A stretch of DNA of 64,000 nucleotides from Bacteroidales bacterium (GCA_024401335.1 JAKSLH010000008.1:36103-100102), one strand, 5' to 3'. Positions 1 to 9,341 are shown, counted from the first letter of the stretch. The notes: generated from the sequence alone by a model not told the origin. Made by a program: numbers and translations.

Positions 1-1574
1 ATTCTTCTCTTCTCTGGCGATTTGTCCATGAACAAGATATATGCCTCTTGGGCATGAGTTGGGAACGTCTCCCCTTCATGTTGTTTCACAAACTGACGGA
101 GTGATGGCCAGAAACAACGTGAATCACAACGTAGCATGGAATATAACAAGGCTTGCTCTGAAGCTATTCTGCTGTCAGCTTCATACCAGAACACCACGCT
201 GTTGATCAGGTAGCTGATACTGTTCTCTACACCGGTAAGTTCATTTGGATAAGCCCTATGCAATTCACGTATGTTTTCTGTTACAGGAGCTGGTTGCCAA
301 TCAGAATAGAACGGAAGGCCATGCAGCTGAGCGGTATAACGATCCACCAGCGCCTTTTCGCCGTTAGCGTAGGCACAACGCGAAAGCGCCTTCAGATAAA
401 ATGGAGAGAATCCTGATTGGACAGCGCATTCAAAGGCCAAACGGAATCCTTCGTTCAGCAATCCATAGTTATAGTAGACAACTGGTGACGCTATCTCCAG
501 GAAGCTCACATGCAAAGAATCGGGATTATAAATAGCACTATAATCATTTCTCATCTTAAATGAGTTCTCATGCATAGCTTCCTTGTTCATCAAAGCCACA
601 TTCTCCAGCATTACCATAGAGACCGTCGGCTTCGGATTTTCATTTACAACGTCGAGCACATCCTGCCATTTGTCGTCCTCTGCATAACGCACCATGCGCA
701 TCTCGTCGATGTAGTTGCTGTCACGGAACATCATAGACCATGTGAAGGCTATTCCGGCTACGGCACAAGCCATAGGGACAAATGCCTTTGACAAATATCG
801 GCTGCATAGAGGGATGATTACAGAAACAGCTCCCAACAGCCAGAAAGGTATAGTAAGATGCTCACTGCAGTCGCTTGCCGTAATGAAGCGAGGCATTCCT
901 GCCAGTGCAGTCACATCGTCTGATTTCATGTTTGAATATAATAACGTGCGCCATATTCCAGCTGCGAAGAGTATCAAGACAACACCCAATAGTTCGCGCC
1001 AGGTTGGCTTTTCAATAATAGCAAGGCATATCACAAAAAGTATTGCGAACCAGCCAAGCACAGGATAAGAGCAAAAGGCAATAATATACCATACAAGATG
1101 CCATTTGCGTGGTGTGTTGCGGGCAATCCACAACAATGTCAGCATGACAAGATAACCCACCGACTGCGAGAACCAGTAGCCTCGTATGGTGGAGATGTAG
1201 ATCCAGTAGCCCAGATCGACGATCGAAGTCAGCAGAAAAGCGACAGGCAGCAGCATCAGCGCAGAGGCGTTACCCTGCAGGCGGAATGCTTTGGTGCCCA
1301 CAAAGAATATCAGAGTCCATATGGCCATAAGCACCGATGCGCCAACAGCCGGATAACAGAACAGTTGTGTAAGCCATGCTCCAACATACCGCATCAAGCC
1401 GAATGGCCTAGACATGAGGGTCTGAAAGAATGGCGCGCCATAGAGGAATTCGGAACGGTCGTGCGCCGTATATAAGACCTCCCGGTTTAGATATAGTATG
1501 TATACAGCAAACAGGAAGAAAGCCGCGAGGCTCGCATAAATGCAGATGTCCTGTCTTTTTTTATCAGTGTTCAT
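1..1574 (-). CDS. DUF6057-like multi-spanning membrane protein, 3' end cut by window edge
   Basis: The reading frame stays open from the ATG at 1574 to the window edge (524 codons), so the C-terminus is missing. The N-terminal half is very hydrophobic, with roughly seven to nine membrane segments starting around residues 12-29. The second half (from about residue 300) is soluble, with helical, TPR-like stretches such as YNYGLLNEGFRLAFECAVQ. The same layout is seen in the gene at 16536-17843, which occupies the mirror position on the other side of the locus. I place both in the DUF6057 family of Bacteroidetes from memory of architecture and context; function is unknown. It sits just beyond the terminator at 1584-1618 that closes the left SusC/SusD operon and reads in the same direction. 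Confidence 0.6.
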   Translation of the reverse strand, partial: MNTDKKRQDICIYASLAAFFLFAVYILYLNREVLYTAHDRSEFLYGAPFFQTLMSRPFGLMRYVGAWLTQLFCYPAVGASVLMAIWTLIFFVGTKAFRLQGNASALMLLPVAFLLTSIVDLGYWIYISTIRGYWFSQSVGYLVMLTLLWIARNTPRKWHLVWYIIAFCSYPVLGWFAILFVICLAIIEKPTWRELLGVVLILFAAGIWRTLLYSNMKSDDVTALAGMPRFITASDCSEHLTIPFWLLGAVSVIIPLCSRYLSKAFVPMACAVAGIAFTWSMMFRDSNYIDEMRMVRYAEDDKWQDVLDVVNENPKPTVSMVMLENVALMNKEAMHENSFKMRNDYSAIYNPDSLHVSFLEIASPVVYYNYGLLNEGFRLAFECAVQSGFSPFYLKALSRCAYANGEKALVDRYTAQLHGLPFYSDWQPAPVTENIRELHRAYPNELTGVENSISYLINSVVFWYEADSRIASEQALLYSMLRCDSRCFWPSLRQFVKQHEGETFPTHAQEAYILFMDKSPEKRR

Positions 1575-1583
1575 ATTGTCATC

Positions 1584-1618
1584 AAAAAAAGGGCTGGCTC
1601 AACCATCTGAGCCAGCCC
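1584..1618 (-). terminator. Rho-independent terminator of the left SusC/D operon
   Basis: A perfect 11-bp stem (GGGCTGGCTCA at 1591-1601, TGAGCCAGCCC at 1608-1618) with a 6-base loop is followed on the minus strand by seven T. It lies 57 bases past the stop of the last lipoprotein gene and just before the DUF6057-like start. The right-hand operon has a related hairpin (GGGCTGA core) at the same place. Confidence 0.9.
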
Positions 1619-1674
1619 CATAAATTACAATGTCTCTAAACTCATCATTGTTTCAAGACAAAAGATGTTGGAGA

Positions 1675-3063
1675 TTATTTTGCAGCCTTAACAGGTCTGA
1701 TAGAAACACCAATGTTCTTGTCAGCCATGCTGTTGATAATCTTCTTAGAATTGTCAAACATACCATTGTTGAAAAGAAGGATGTTTGGCATTGAAGCGAT
1801 GCTGCCTATTGAGCCGAAACCACCGGCATTCTGCTCAGCACTGTTAGGGAAAGTATACTTACCAGATACTTCACCTGAAGCATAATAACCTGCAGCGCCA
1901 TTAGCGATCAATGTGTTCTCGTAGCGATAGCCAGCTGCTGGCAAGAAGATGCTGTTGCCGTTAGGACCTGTTACCTTATAACCAGCACCAGTATACTCCC
2001 ATTCACACTCCTTAATCAACTCATTGAGCTGAGCAGTAGTAGGCATAGCCCATTCTGCACCCCAGTTCTTAGTAGCTGCATCATACTTTGCATCACCAAT
2101 AATGCTCAAACCAGCAATGTCTGCATCGTGACCTTCGTTGTATGAAACGAAACCTTCTGATTCTACAATGAAATCAGCGTGGAGGTAATTGTCTGCATTG
2201 CTGTATACAGCTTCAGTGAAATAAGACCATGCAGTATCCTTTTCAGCAGTCGCCTTAGCCTCAGCTACGACTTTAGCCAAGTTGATTTCTGGATCAACTG
2301 GAACCAACTTCTGAATTGGGTCTGTGTAAGAAACCTTCTCTGCCTTTGCTACAACGTAAACATTGTATTCGTCTTCACCATAATCTTTGTCATTATTAGC
2401 GGCTTTGAGAGCATTATAATCAGCCAAGCCAGTAATCTCAAGAATATCAGCTACACTGACACCAAAAGACATAAGATACCTAGCGAGTGCAGGAGCATAA
2501 CCTTCTTCTGTATGAGACATAAAGACTCTACCTTCTTTTACAGTATAGACTTTGTCACATTTAGAGTCCTCCTTTATATCTTTTTTAGATACGTAATTGC
2601 CTTCTGCATCCTTATATGAATGTCTCTCAATAACGATATCACAATCAAAGTCTGGACGAACGCTATCAACTGCAACTACCTGGATATTCTCCAACTTAGC
2701 AATCTGAACATTGCCTTTATCAGACTTCAGATTACCCTTGCATGAGTTAAACAAGTCCTTTACATCAGGGCTAGTACCCTGAGCATAGGTGTCAGCCTTT
2801 ATGCTCAACTGTGTGCCTGTTACATCACCCCAGATAAAGCTTATGCCCATATCCTGTGCACTTGCAGCACCTACATTCTTGTCAGCCCATAGAGTATTTG
2901 AAGGCAAACCCAAGTCTACTGCGGCACCAACACTTGCAATGCTACTAGTGTTTGCATTGTATGGAGTGCCGATAGAAACTGTTTCATCATCATCATTACA
3001 AGCTACAAAAGCACCTGCAATAAATGTTGCGAACAAAATATTATTTAATCTATTTCTTTTCAT
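1675..3063 (-). CDS. Lipoprotein with a split FISUMP-type domain
   Basis: Predicted lipoprotein of 462 residues, lipobox ending at C22 and followed by NDDDE, the acidic pattern linked to surface export in Bacteroidetes. Start taken at the ATG at 3063, because only this gives a normal signal peptide; an upstream in-frame ATG at 3108 would overlap the preceding gene and add a non-signal leader. Residues 49-66 (VDLGLPSNTLWADKNVGA) match the N-terminal half of the FISUMP/major-paralogous domain. The usual partner motif (WAMPTTAQLNELI) appears only at about residue 338, so some 200 extra residues are inserted inside the domain. It is the last gene of the left SusC/D operon and has no counterpart in the right one. 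Ligand unknown; a surface glycan-binding role is inferred from context. Confidence 0.8.
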   Translation of the reverse strand: MKRNRLNNILFATFIAGAFVACNDDDETVSIGTPYNANTSSIASVGAAVDLGLPSNTLWADKNVGAASAQDMGISFIWGDVTGTQLSIKADTYAQGTSPDVKDLFNSCKGNLKSDKGNVQIAKLENIQVVAVDSVRPDFDCDIVIERHSYKDAEGNYVSKKDIKEDSKCDKVYTVKEGRVFMSHTEEGYAPALARYLMSFGVSVADILEITGLADYNALKAANNDKDYGEDEYNVYVVAKAEKVSYTDPIQKLVPVDPEINLAKVVAEAKATAEKDTAWSYFTEAVYSNADNYLHADFIVESEGFVSYNEGHDADIAGLSIIGDAKYDAATKNWGAEWAMPTTAQLNELIKECEWEYTGAGYKVTGPNGNSIFLPAAGYRYENTLIANGAAGYYASGEVSGKYTFPNSAEQNAGGFGSIGSIASMPNILLFNNGMFDNSKKIINSMADKNIGVSIRPVKAAK

Positions 3064-3097
3064 TGTAATGCTTTTTTTAAAACCATTAAGAGGTTTA

Positions 3098-3925
3098 TTA
3101 CTCCTCATAGTAAATTGAATGAACAGTCATTGTACCTGAGTAGAGCATGAGGTCAAGGTCTCTACCCTCACCACCTCTTGCACAGTCATTTGCGATTTGT
3201 CCTGTGAGAGCAAGTTCCCACTTGCCATCAGCGCTCATCTGCTTCTTGATAGGCACATGGTCATAGTAAGTTGCACTCCACCAGCCGTTCATCACCTTCA
3301 TGTCACAGTCGTCAGAAACGTCTGTCAACTCAAAGATAAGAGTCTTGCAGCCAAAGTATACATTATCATCGAGGTAAGGAAGATTTGTGAACAATGGTGA
3401 TGCCTCAAACTTGCCGTCTTCTTCGTTTGCAGAAACAGCAGTACCATATTGGCATCTACCTTCATTGTCGCTGAAACGCATTGCTGCAGCATCCCAAGCG
3501 CCTGGCTTAAATGCTGGCTGCTCTTCAGGATTCTCTCCGTAAATATATACTTTAACAAGAGGTTCTGTGATTGTCTCGCACTCTACCTCGTAGTCAGTAA
3601 CAAGAACAGTACCATCTGCGCAAGTAGCAGTGAGACGAACATTGTGCTTTCCAAGCAACATCTTCGACTTTGCATAATTGCTGACAAAAGCCTTACCGCT
3701 ATTTGATTCAGTAACATAACCGAGGTTCCATTTAGCATTAACTGGTGCCAATGTCTCACAAGTGATTACATTACCATTTTTTCCGTCTTTAGAGTCTACA
3801 GATACAGTTGTAGCGCTCCTGAGCTCTTCGACTGTAATATGACCTCCATTGCTGATCTCTTCCTGTTCAGGCTCGCAGGCAGTCATACCACATACTGTAG
3901 CTATTAATAAAAATATCTTTTTCAT
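3098..3925 (-). CDS. SusE/F-like surface lipoprotein with GWWS motif
   Basis: Lipoprotein of 275 residues with lipobox cysteine C17 followed by EPEQEE. The C-terminal third (NGWWSATYYDHVPI, then a conserved cysteine and a final beta-rich stretch) resembles the end of the 234-residue lipoprotein at 15761-16465 (TGWWSVNLCDDIPI). The two are therefore positional counterparts in the left and right operons. It starts 20 bases after the SusD stop. By position it is expected to be an outer-surface glycan-binding partner of the SusC/SusD pair; no fold or ligand can be read directly. The last 3 codons run close to the next gene, whose ATG is 34 bases downstream. Confidence 0.75.
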   Translation of the reverse strand: MKKIFLLIATVCGMTACEPEQEEISNGGHITVEELRSATTVSVDSKDGKNGNVITCETLAPVNAKWNLGYVTESNSGKAFVSNYAKSKMLLGKHNVRLTATCADGTVLVTDYEVECETITEPLVKVYIYGENPEEQPAFKPGAWDAAAMRFSDNEGRCQYGTAVSANEEDGKFEASPLFTNLPYLDDNVYFGCKTLIFELTDVSDDCDMKVMNGWWSATYYDHVPIKKQMSADGKWELALTGQIANDCARGGEGRDLDLMLYSGTMTVHSIYYEE

Positions 3926-3945
3926 ATTGTTTACTAATTAATAGA

Positions 3946-5862
3946 TTAATAGAGTGTCACATACTGTGTCTTAGAATCTGCAGCATCCCAGCCATCGTTC
4001 TGCTTGATCTTGCCGTTAGAAAGTAAGATCTGAGCCTGTGGCTTCGACAAGAAGCCGTCAGTTGCTTCATAACGTTCTGTCCAAGAGCAAGTCATGTGCT
4101 TCATGATAGCCTTTTCAGTACCCTTGTTAACGATCTGCTTACCTTCCTGAGCCTGAAGAGCCTTAGAAGCGATACCGCCCTTATTGCCCTTGCCAGTCCA
4201 GCGACGCAAGTCGTTGAAACGGAGGCCTTCGAATGCAAACTCCCAACGGCGCTCGTCCTGTACAGCCTTCAAAGAGTAAGCTGTCTGAGGAACACCTGCA
4301 CGAGCCTGTACCTGGTTCATATACTGAGCATCACCAGTGAGCTCTGTAGCCATCAAGAGAACGTCAGCATAACGCATGAGGTAGAAGTCCTCGAAGTGGT
4401 CACCCTGCATACCGTTGTCAAGTGAGCTGCTTGAGAAGCCAGGAGCCTTTCTCCACCATGGGTTATCACCATCGCAAGCATCAAGAGTTACACCGTTGTA
4501 CTTCTTTACACCGTAGCCAGAAGCCTCGCAGCAGTCCTTTACGAAATCATAGTTGATTTCCTTGCCTTCCTTTTCACCAGTAGCGGCCATAGTAGGACCA
4601 TCAACACCGATAATCAAAGAAGCCTTCTTACGCTTGTCGATGTATGGCTTAGTAGGGTTGTTCTCTGCAATTGTCCAGTCGTCATAGATGTTGCATGAAG
4701 GAGTACCCTGGCCCCAGCCCTGTGTAAATGGATAAGTGTAGTCACGGTTACCATTGTTGCCGTTAACACGGAGAGCCCAGAAACATGAGAGGTAGTTACA
4801 GTACATACGTGGTGTTGAATAACCACCAGGAATAGCCCACTTAGATGCGTTCATGAACTGAATCTGGAAGAGTTCCTCTGGGTTGCCGTTGCCATTGCCA
4901 GGCATATCGAAGCAGTCTGCCTCGTCCATGTCAGCGATGTAGTCATAAGCATGGCCTACACCGTCCTTAGCCTCAGCCAAGAGAAGGCTGTTAGAGTACT
5001 GCCACAATGAACGGTAGTCCTTGAGAAGTCTGTAGCCGCTGTTGTTTACAACGTCCATAAGAGCGTCGATAACATCCTGCTTAGTGAGAGAAGTCTTGTC
5101 GCAGCCTTCCTGACCCTCTACGAGATCTACTTTTTCCACGTTACCAGTATAGAGCTCTGGAACCTTCTTGTAAAAGCCTGCCCAGAACATATATGCACGT
5201 GCAAGGAAAGCCTTTGCAACATAGCTGTTAGCGTGACCAGAACCGAACTCTACATTCTTGCTCATGAGGTTCATACCTGAGATGAAGTCAGAGAAGATCT
5301 GTGGATAAATCTTTTCTTCTGCACTAACCTGCTCCTCCATTTCTGGAGTCAATGTTGTAGAAGTAACCAAAGGTACATCACCGAACAACTGAGTGAGCCA
5401 GAGAGTGTAAAGACCGCGCATAAAGTAACCTTCACCGAGGAGCTGGTTGCGCTTTGCTTCTTTGCCTGTCCAGTCAACATTGTCGATTGTCTCAATCTGG
5501 TTGTTGGCACGTGAGATACCACCATAGAGGAGGATGAATGGCTCCTGATACTGGTCAACGCTCATCTCGGTCAAGTGATGGAGAGACTTGACCTTGTTGT
5601 CCTGAAGACCACCAGAGCCAAAGCAGTTGTCTGACATGACTTCCCACCAGTAGAAGATGTTCTGGTTGTCTGCGTCGCCGCCACCCATTGTATTCATGAT
5701 ACTGTAGGTAGCTGCATTCAAGGCCTCAACGTCTGCAGGCTTGCCAGGGAAGGTAGCCTGAGTCATTTCGGTAACACGTGGATCGGTGTCCAACATGTCG
5801 TTACAAGCAGTGAACGAAGCTGCTGAAAGCAAAGCCGCTGCTGTTAATATCTTGTTATTCAT
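3946..5862 (-). CDS. SusD/RagB-family nutrient-binding lipoprotein (left operon)
   Basis: SusD-type lipoprotein of 638 residues: signal peptide with lipobox ending at C20 (SFTAC), then NDMLDTDPR, the usual start of mature SusD proteins. The helical TPR-like core includes GEGYFMRGLYTLWLTQLFGDVPLV, and the C-terminus has the family signature DERRWEFAFEGLRFNDLRRW. SusD proteins cap the SusC barrel at the outer membrane and bind the substrate. It begins 23 bases after the SusC stop and is plainly cotranscribed with it. It is somewhat longer than the right-hand paralog (588 residues) and differs strongly in the binding region, so the two pairs probably take different ligands. Confidence 0.95.
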   Translation of the reverse strand: MNNKILTAAALLSAASFTACNDMLDTDPRVTEMTQATFPGKPADVEALNAATYSIMNTMGGGDADNQNIFYWWEVMSDNCFGSGGLQDNKVKSLHHLTEMSVDQYQEPFILLYGGISRANNQIETIDNVDWTGKEAKRNQLLGEGYFMRGLYTLWLTQLFGDVPLVTSTTLTPEMEEQVSAEEKIYPQIFSDFISGMNLMSKNVEFGSGHANSYVAKAFLARAYMFWAGFYKKVPELYTGNVEKVDLVEGQEGCDKTSLTKQDVIDALMDVVNNSGYRLLKDYRSLWQYSNSLLLAEAKDGVGHAYDYIADMDEADCFDMPGNGNGNPEELFQIQFMNASKWAIPGGYSTPRMYCNYLSCFWALRVNGNNGNRDYTYPFTQGWGQGTPSCNIYDDWTIAENNPTKPYIDKRKKASLIIGVDGPTMAATGEKEGKEINYDFVKDCCEASGYGVKKYNGVTLDACDGDNPWWRKAPGFSSSSLDNGMQGDHFEDFYLMRYADVLLMATELTGDAQYMNQVQARAGVPQTAYSLKAVQDERRWEFAFEGLRFNDLRRWTGKGNKGGIASKALQAQEGKQIVNKGTEKAIMKHMTCSWTERYEATDGFLSKPQAQILLSNGKIKQNDGWDAADSKTQYVTLY

Positions 5863-5885
5863 ATACTACTAATCAATTTTAGAAA

Positions 5886-8800
5886 TTAGAACTTAATGCT
5901 TGCACCAACAGTCCAAGTACGTGATGGTGGATACAAACCAAGGTCAATACCAGATGCCCATGAGTCAGCACCACCTGATGAACCTACTTCTGGGTCGAGG
6001 CCAGTGTAGCCTGTGAATGTGTAGAGGTCAGATGCCTGTACATAGAGGCGGAACTGCTGGAATGGCATAGCCTTAATAAGCTGCTTGAAGTCGTAGCCGA
6101 GAGTTACAGACTTGATCTTGAAGTAGTCTGCATCTTCCATGTAGCGTGTAGACACCCAAACTTCGTTGTTGCTGCCATAGCAGATACGTGGCATTGTATT
6201 AGAAGTGCCTTCACCATGCCAACGGTTCAAGATTGTTGTATCATAGTTGTGCTGATAAGAGTCAGCATATGAACGGTATGAACGCATAATCTGCATACCG
6301 AATGCGCCTGCACCGTTTACAGAGAAGTCAAGACCCTTCCAAGTCAAACCAAGGTTAACACCGAGAGTCACGTCTGGGTTAGGGTTACCGATTTCATGCT
6401 TATCGCTTATATCGCTATCAGCGTATGTGATAACGCCGTCGTTGTTCCAGTCATCCCAGATGCAGTCACCTGGCTGTGCGTTGTCAAGAACAGCCTTGCC
6501 GTTTGCACGAGCCTCGTCGATCTGAGCCTGGTTCTGCCAGATACCGCTGTATGACATACCACGGAAGTAACCGATTGGCTTACCAATCTCAGCACGATAG
6601 ATATAGTCAGTACCCTGTGAGAGGATTGAAGCAGCACCATTGATGTAACCATTCTCGTTAGCGATACGAGTAACCTCGTTCTTGTTAGTAGCGAAGTTTA
6701 CACCTACATTGTAGCCAACCTGACCGATCTTGTCGTTCCAAGAGATTGCAAGTTCGATACCCTTGTTCTCAACGTCACCACCGTTGATGTATGCTGGGTT
6801 AGTACCCTGGATAGCGATGTGTGGACCAGTGATCAACCAGTCCTTAGTAGTCTTCTTGTACCAGTCGAAGTTTACAGACAAGCGGCTGTCAAGGAAGCGT
6901 GCGTCGAAACCGAGGTCGATCTGCTCAGAAGTCTCCCAAGTAAGGTCTGGGTTAGGAACGATATTTGCAAAAGCACCTGTGTTAGGTGTACCAGAAGTAG
7001 AAGTCTCCATTGAGCTGTCGAACTTGTAACCGTTGTCACCTGCGTCACCAGACTGTGCGATAGTTGCGAGGTACTGGTACTTAGGAATAGAGCAGTTACC
7101 GTTCTGACCCCAAGATGCACGGATCTTGAAGAAGTCAACGATGCCCTGAGCGCCTTCCATGAATGCCTCGTTAGACATCACCCAACCAGCAGATACTGAT
7201 GGGAATGAACCCCAACGGTGACCGTCTGCGAAGATTGAAGAACCATCACGACGTACAGTTACTGTAGCCATGTAAGTCTCGTTCAAGTCCCAGTTTACAC
7301 GACCGAACCAAGATGCGAGATATTCGTCATCGTTTGGCTTGCCTGTAAGAGTGACGTCAGTTGCCTGAGTTACCTTGAAGTTAGAGAGCCATGCCGAATC
7401 CCAGCCCTTGAGAGTTGCGAGCTGCTCGCCGCCATCAACCTTGTTAGAGCCGCCGAGGTTTGTGCTCCATGAAGAAGCCTGATAGCTCTGACCAACCAAC
7501 ACGCTGATCTTGTTGCCAGCGAGAACAGGAAGATCGTATGAGAGTGTGTTTTCAATAGAGTAGTTAGAGCTCATCCATGCGCTCTGGCTAGCGTTGTATG
7601 CGCTTACTGTACCAGAACCTGCCGATGGAGAACGTGGCTCAGCATAGCTGCGGTATGCACCTGCACCCCAACCATAGTTGAACTGTGAACGGAACTTCAA
7701 GCCCTTGATTGGCTGGATAGTCATGAATGCAGTAGCACCTACATTGAGGTTGCGGCTTTCTGCCATAGAGTTGAATCCACCCTTAGTAAGGCCTTCCCAT
7801 GGGTTGCTGAACCAGAAGTCATTCCAGCCAGTACCATAGTTTTCATGGTTGTAGACCTCACCGTTGTCAGCATACTGTGGCATAAGAGGAGTAGTCTGAA
7901 GCAAGCTGTGGATGTAGCTCCAGTACATACCGTCCTCAGCGAGGTCATGGCTTGTGTTGTACATGATAGACATGTTCTCACCGATAGTGATAGCATCGAA
8001 CTCGTTGTTCTTAGACTTCAAGAGCACGTGATCGCTGTTGAGGCGGATAGTGTGACGCTTGTAGAAAGAAGCCTGGTCAGCACCCATGATACCTTCATTG
8101 TCAGTGTATGTATAAGACATGGCGAACTTAGACTTGTCTGAACCACCAGTCAATGTCAAAGAGTGGTTCTGCTGAAGAACGTTGTCGTTCTGGAATACAT
8201 CCCACCAGTCAGTACCTTCCCAGCCAGCCTGAACCTTTGCGATGATGTCCTCTGGAACATAGTCAGCAAAGTTCATTGGAGCGCCGCTGTTGTTGAATGA
8301 GTTCTCATTCATGATCATCATGTACTGCTGAGCGTTCAAGAGCTGTGGACGCTTGTATACATTAGCCCAACCGAGGGCGCCATTGTATGTAAGCTCTACC
8401 TTGCCAGCCTTACCCTGCTTAGTAGTAACAAGGATAACGCCGTTGGCAGCACGTGCACCATAGATAGCTGCAGAAGCAGCATCCTTCAACACGTCGATGC
8501 TCTCGATATCGTTAGGGTTGATGTTTGCGAGGTCGCCGCCTGAAACACCGTCGATAACGTAGAGAGGAGCCGAATTACCGATAGTACCGATACCACGGAT
8601 ATTTACCTTAAAGCCCTTACCTGGCTGTGTAGATGACTGAGTGATCTGCACACCTGGAGTTGAAGATGCCATCGCACCAAGAGCGTTGGTAGTGTTAAGC
8701 TTGGCGATGTCATCACCCTTAACCTGTACTGTAGCACCTGTAACGAGCTTCTTCTTCTGAACACCGTAACCAACGACTACAACGTCGTCGAGAACGAGTT

Positions 8801-9134
8801 CCTGCATCTGCACTGTCATGCCTGGAGCGGCAGCCACTGTCTGGCTCTCGAAGCCTACGAACGAGAACTCAAGTTCCTGTCCTGCTTCAACACCTTTGAG
8901 AGTGAACTTACCATCGAGGTCGGTGATAGTTCCGTTTGTTGTACCCTTCTGGATAACGTATGCACCAACTACTGGCTCACCGTTAGGATCGAGTACAGTA
9001 CCGCTGATTTCCTTGCTCTGCTGCATTACAGCCATGTCTGGAGCTGCGAATGCCATAGCACAAGGAGCACTGCCTGACAACATAACTAATGCTGCTGCCA
9101 AAAAGAGTGCGTTCTTTTTCGAATTAAAATTCAT
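5886..9134 (-). CDS. SusC/RagA TonB-dependent transporter, left copy (currently behind the promoter)
   Basis: SusC-type outer-membrane receptor of 1082 residues. A signal peptide (about 1-30) is followed by a carboxypeptidase-regulatory-like domain (about 41-115), the DDVVVVGYG segment near 117-124, a plug domain (about 125-245, with LKDAASAAIYGARAANGV) and a long beta-barrel ending in aromatic-lysine-phenylalanine. Residues 1-146 are identical to the SusC at 10711-13938. After that the proteins differ throughout the plug and barrel, apart from family motifs. It imports a substrate captured by the SusD encoded 23 bases downstream. The consensus promoter at 9310-9341 and a leader of roughly 170 bases lie upstream, so this copy is inferred to be ON in the sequenced orientation. 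Confidence 0.96.
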   Translation of the reverse strand: MNFNSKKNALFLAAALVMLSGSAPCAMAFAAPDMAVMQQSKEISGTVLDPNGEPVVGAYVIQKGTTNGTITDLDGKFTLKGVEAGQELEFSFVGFESQTVAAAPGMTVQMQELVLDDVVVVGYGVQKKKLVTGATVQVKGDDIAKLNTTNALGAMASSTPGVQITQSSTQPGKGFKVNIRGIGTIGNSAPLYVIDGVSGGDLANINPNDIESIDVLKDAASAAIYGARAANGVILVTTKQGKAGKVELTYNGALGWANVYKRPQLLNAQQYMMIMNENSFNNSGAPMNFADYVPEDIIAKVQAGWEGTDWWDVFQNDNVLQQNHSLTLTGGSDKSKFAMSYTYTDNEGIMGADQASFYKRHTIRLNSDHVLLKSKNNEFDAITIGENMSIMYNTSHDLAEDGMYWSYIHSLLQTTPLMPQYADNGEVYNHENYGTGWNDFWFSNPWEGLTKGGFNSMAESRNLNVGATAFMTIQPIKGLKFRSQFNYGWGAGAYRSYAEPRSPSAGSGTVSAYNASQSAWMSSNYSIENTLSYDLPVLAGNKISVLVGQSYQASSWSTNLGGSNKVDGGEQLATLKGWDSAWLSNFKVTQATDVTLTGKPNDDEYLASWFGRVNWDLNETYMATVTVRRDGSSIFADGHRWGSFPSVSAGWVMSNEAFMEGAQGIVDFFKIRASWGQNGNCSIPKYQYLATIAQSGDAGDNGYKFDSSMETSTSGTPNTGAFANIVPNPDLTWETSEQIDLGFDARFLDSRLSVNFDWYKKTTKDWLITGPHIAIQGTNPAYINGGDVENKGIELAISWNDKIGQVGYNVGVNFATNKNEVTRIANENGYINGAASILSQGTDYIYRAEIGKPIGYFRGMSYSGIWQNQAQIDEARANGKAVLDNAQPGDCIWDDWNNDGVITYADSDISDKHEIGNPNPDVTLGVNLGLTWKGLDFSVNGAGAFGMQIMRSYRSYADSYQHNYDTTILNRWHGEGTSNTMPRICYGSNNEVWVSTRYMEDADYFKIKSVTLGYDFKQLIKAMPFQQFRLYVQASDLYTFTGYTGLDPEVGSSGGADSWASGIDLGLYPPSRTWTVGASIKF

Positions 9135-9154
9135 GTTTAGTACTATAAAAGATT
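8839..9154. repeat. Left arm of the susC inverted repeat
   Basis: This 316-bp stretch is the reverse complement of 10691-11006 with six mismatches (310/316), counted by hand. It includes an unbroken 241-base match (8839-9079 with 10766-11006), a 32-base match and a 28-base match around the ATG (9127-9154 with 10691-10718). Inside 8839 the copies keep identical protein sequence to residue 146 but collect silent differences. The abrupt perfect block inside more divergent sequence indicates recent exchange between the copies. Confidence 0.93.
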
Positions 9155-9185
9155 GATTGAATTAATATAAGTTTCTTTTTCTTGT

Positions 9186-9242
9186 ATTCATCCGACGAAG
9201 AATGAATTGTACGGCCCAGCCTCATAGGCTTCCCGTAGCGGG
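9186..9242 (-). promoter_or_regulatory. Structured 5' leader of the switchable susC transcript
   Basis: Three short hairpins lie one after another in the leader: CCCG/CGGG around CTA (9232-9242), AGCCT/AGGCT around a 3-base loop (9218-9230), and ATTCAT/ATGAAT (9186-9191 with 9202-9207). They sit between the promoter and the start codon, inside the putative invertible segment, so the same leader would precede either susC. The GC-rich pair stands out from the AT-rich surroundings. Whether it binds a small RNA or protein, or only stabilises the message, cannot be seen. Confidence 0.55.
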
Positions 9243-9309
9243 GGTTGACTTGCTTTCTTTCCTATACTTTTCGAGTTTTATCGTTTTGAACATAATTTGT
9301 TTTCAAGGT

Positions 9310-9341
9310 CAAAATTAGTTAGTTTTTTATTTTTTAACAAA
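9310..9341 (-). promoter_or_regulatory. Consensus Bacteroidetes promoter of left susC
   Basis: On the minus strand TTTG (9338-9341) is followed after exactly 20 bases by TAATTTTG (9310-9317), a full match to the Bacteroidetes -33/-7 consensus. Transcription should start near 9303, giving a leader of about 170 bases. No comparable element is visible directly upstream of the right-hand susC. Confidence 0.8.

Noticed and set aside
1584-1618. Inverted repeat as recombination site
   Set aside because: The stem is followed by a T-run in the direction of the upstream operon, so it is a terminator.
570-1639. Several plus-strand open frames opposite the left-edge gene
   Set aside because: The minus strand is open for 524 codons with a coherent membrane protein; the plus frames overlap each other and have no recognisable content.
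2179-2619. Plus-strand 146-residue open frame inside the FISUMP lipoprotein
   Set aside because: Shadow of a well-supported lipoprotein gene on the other strand; hydrophobic by codon complement only.
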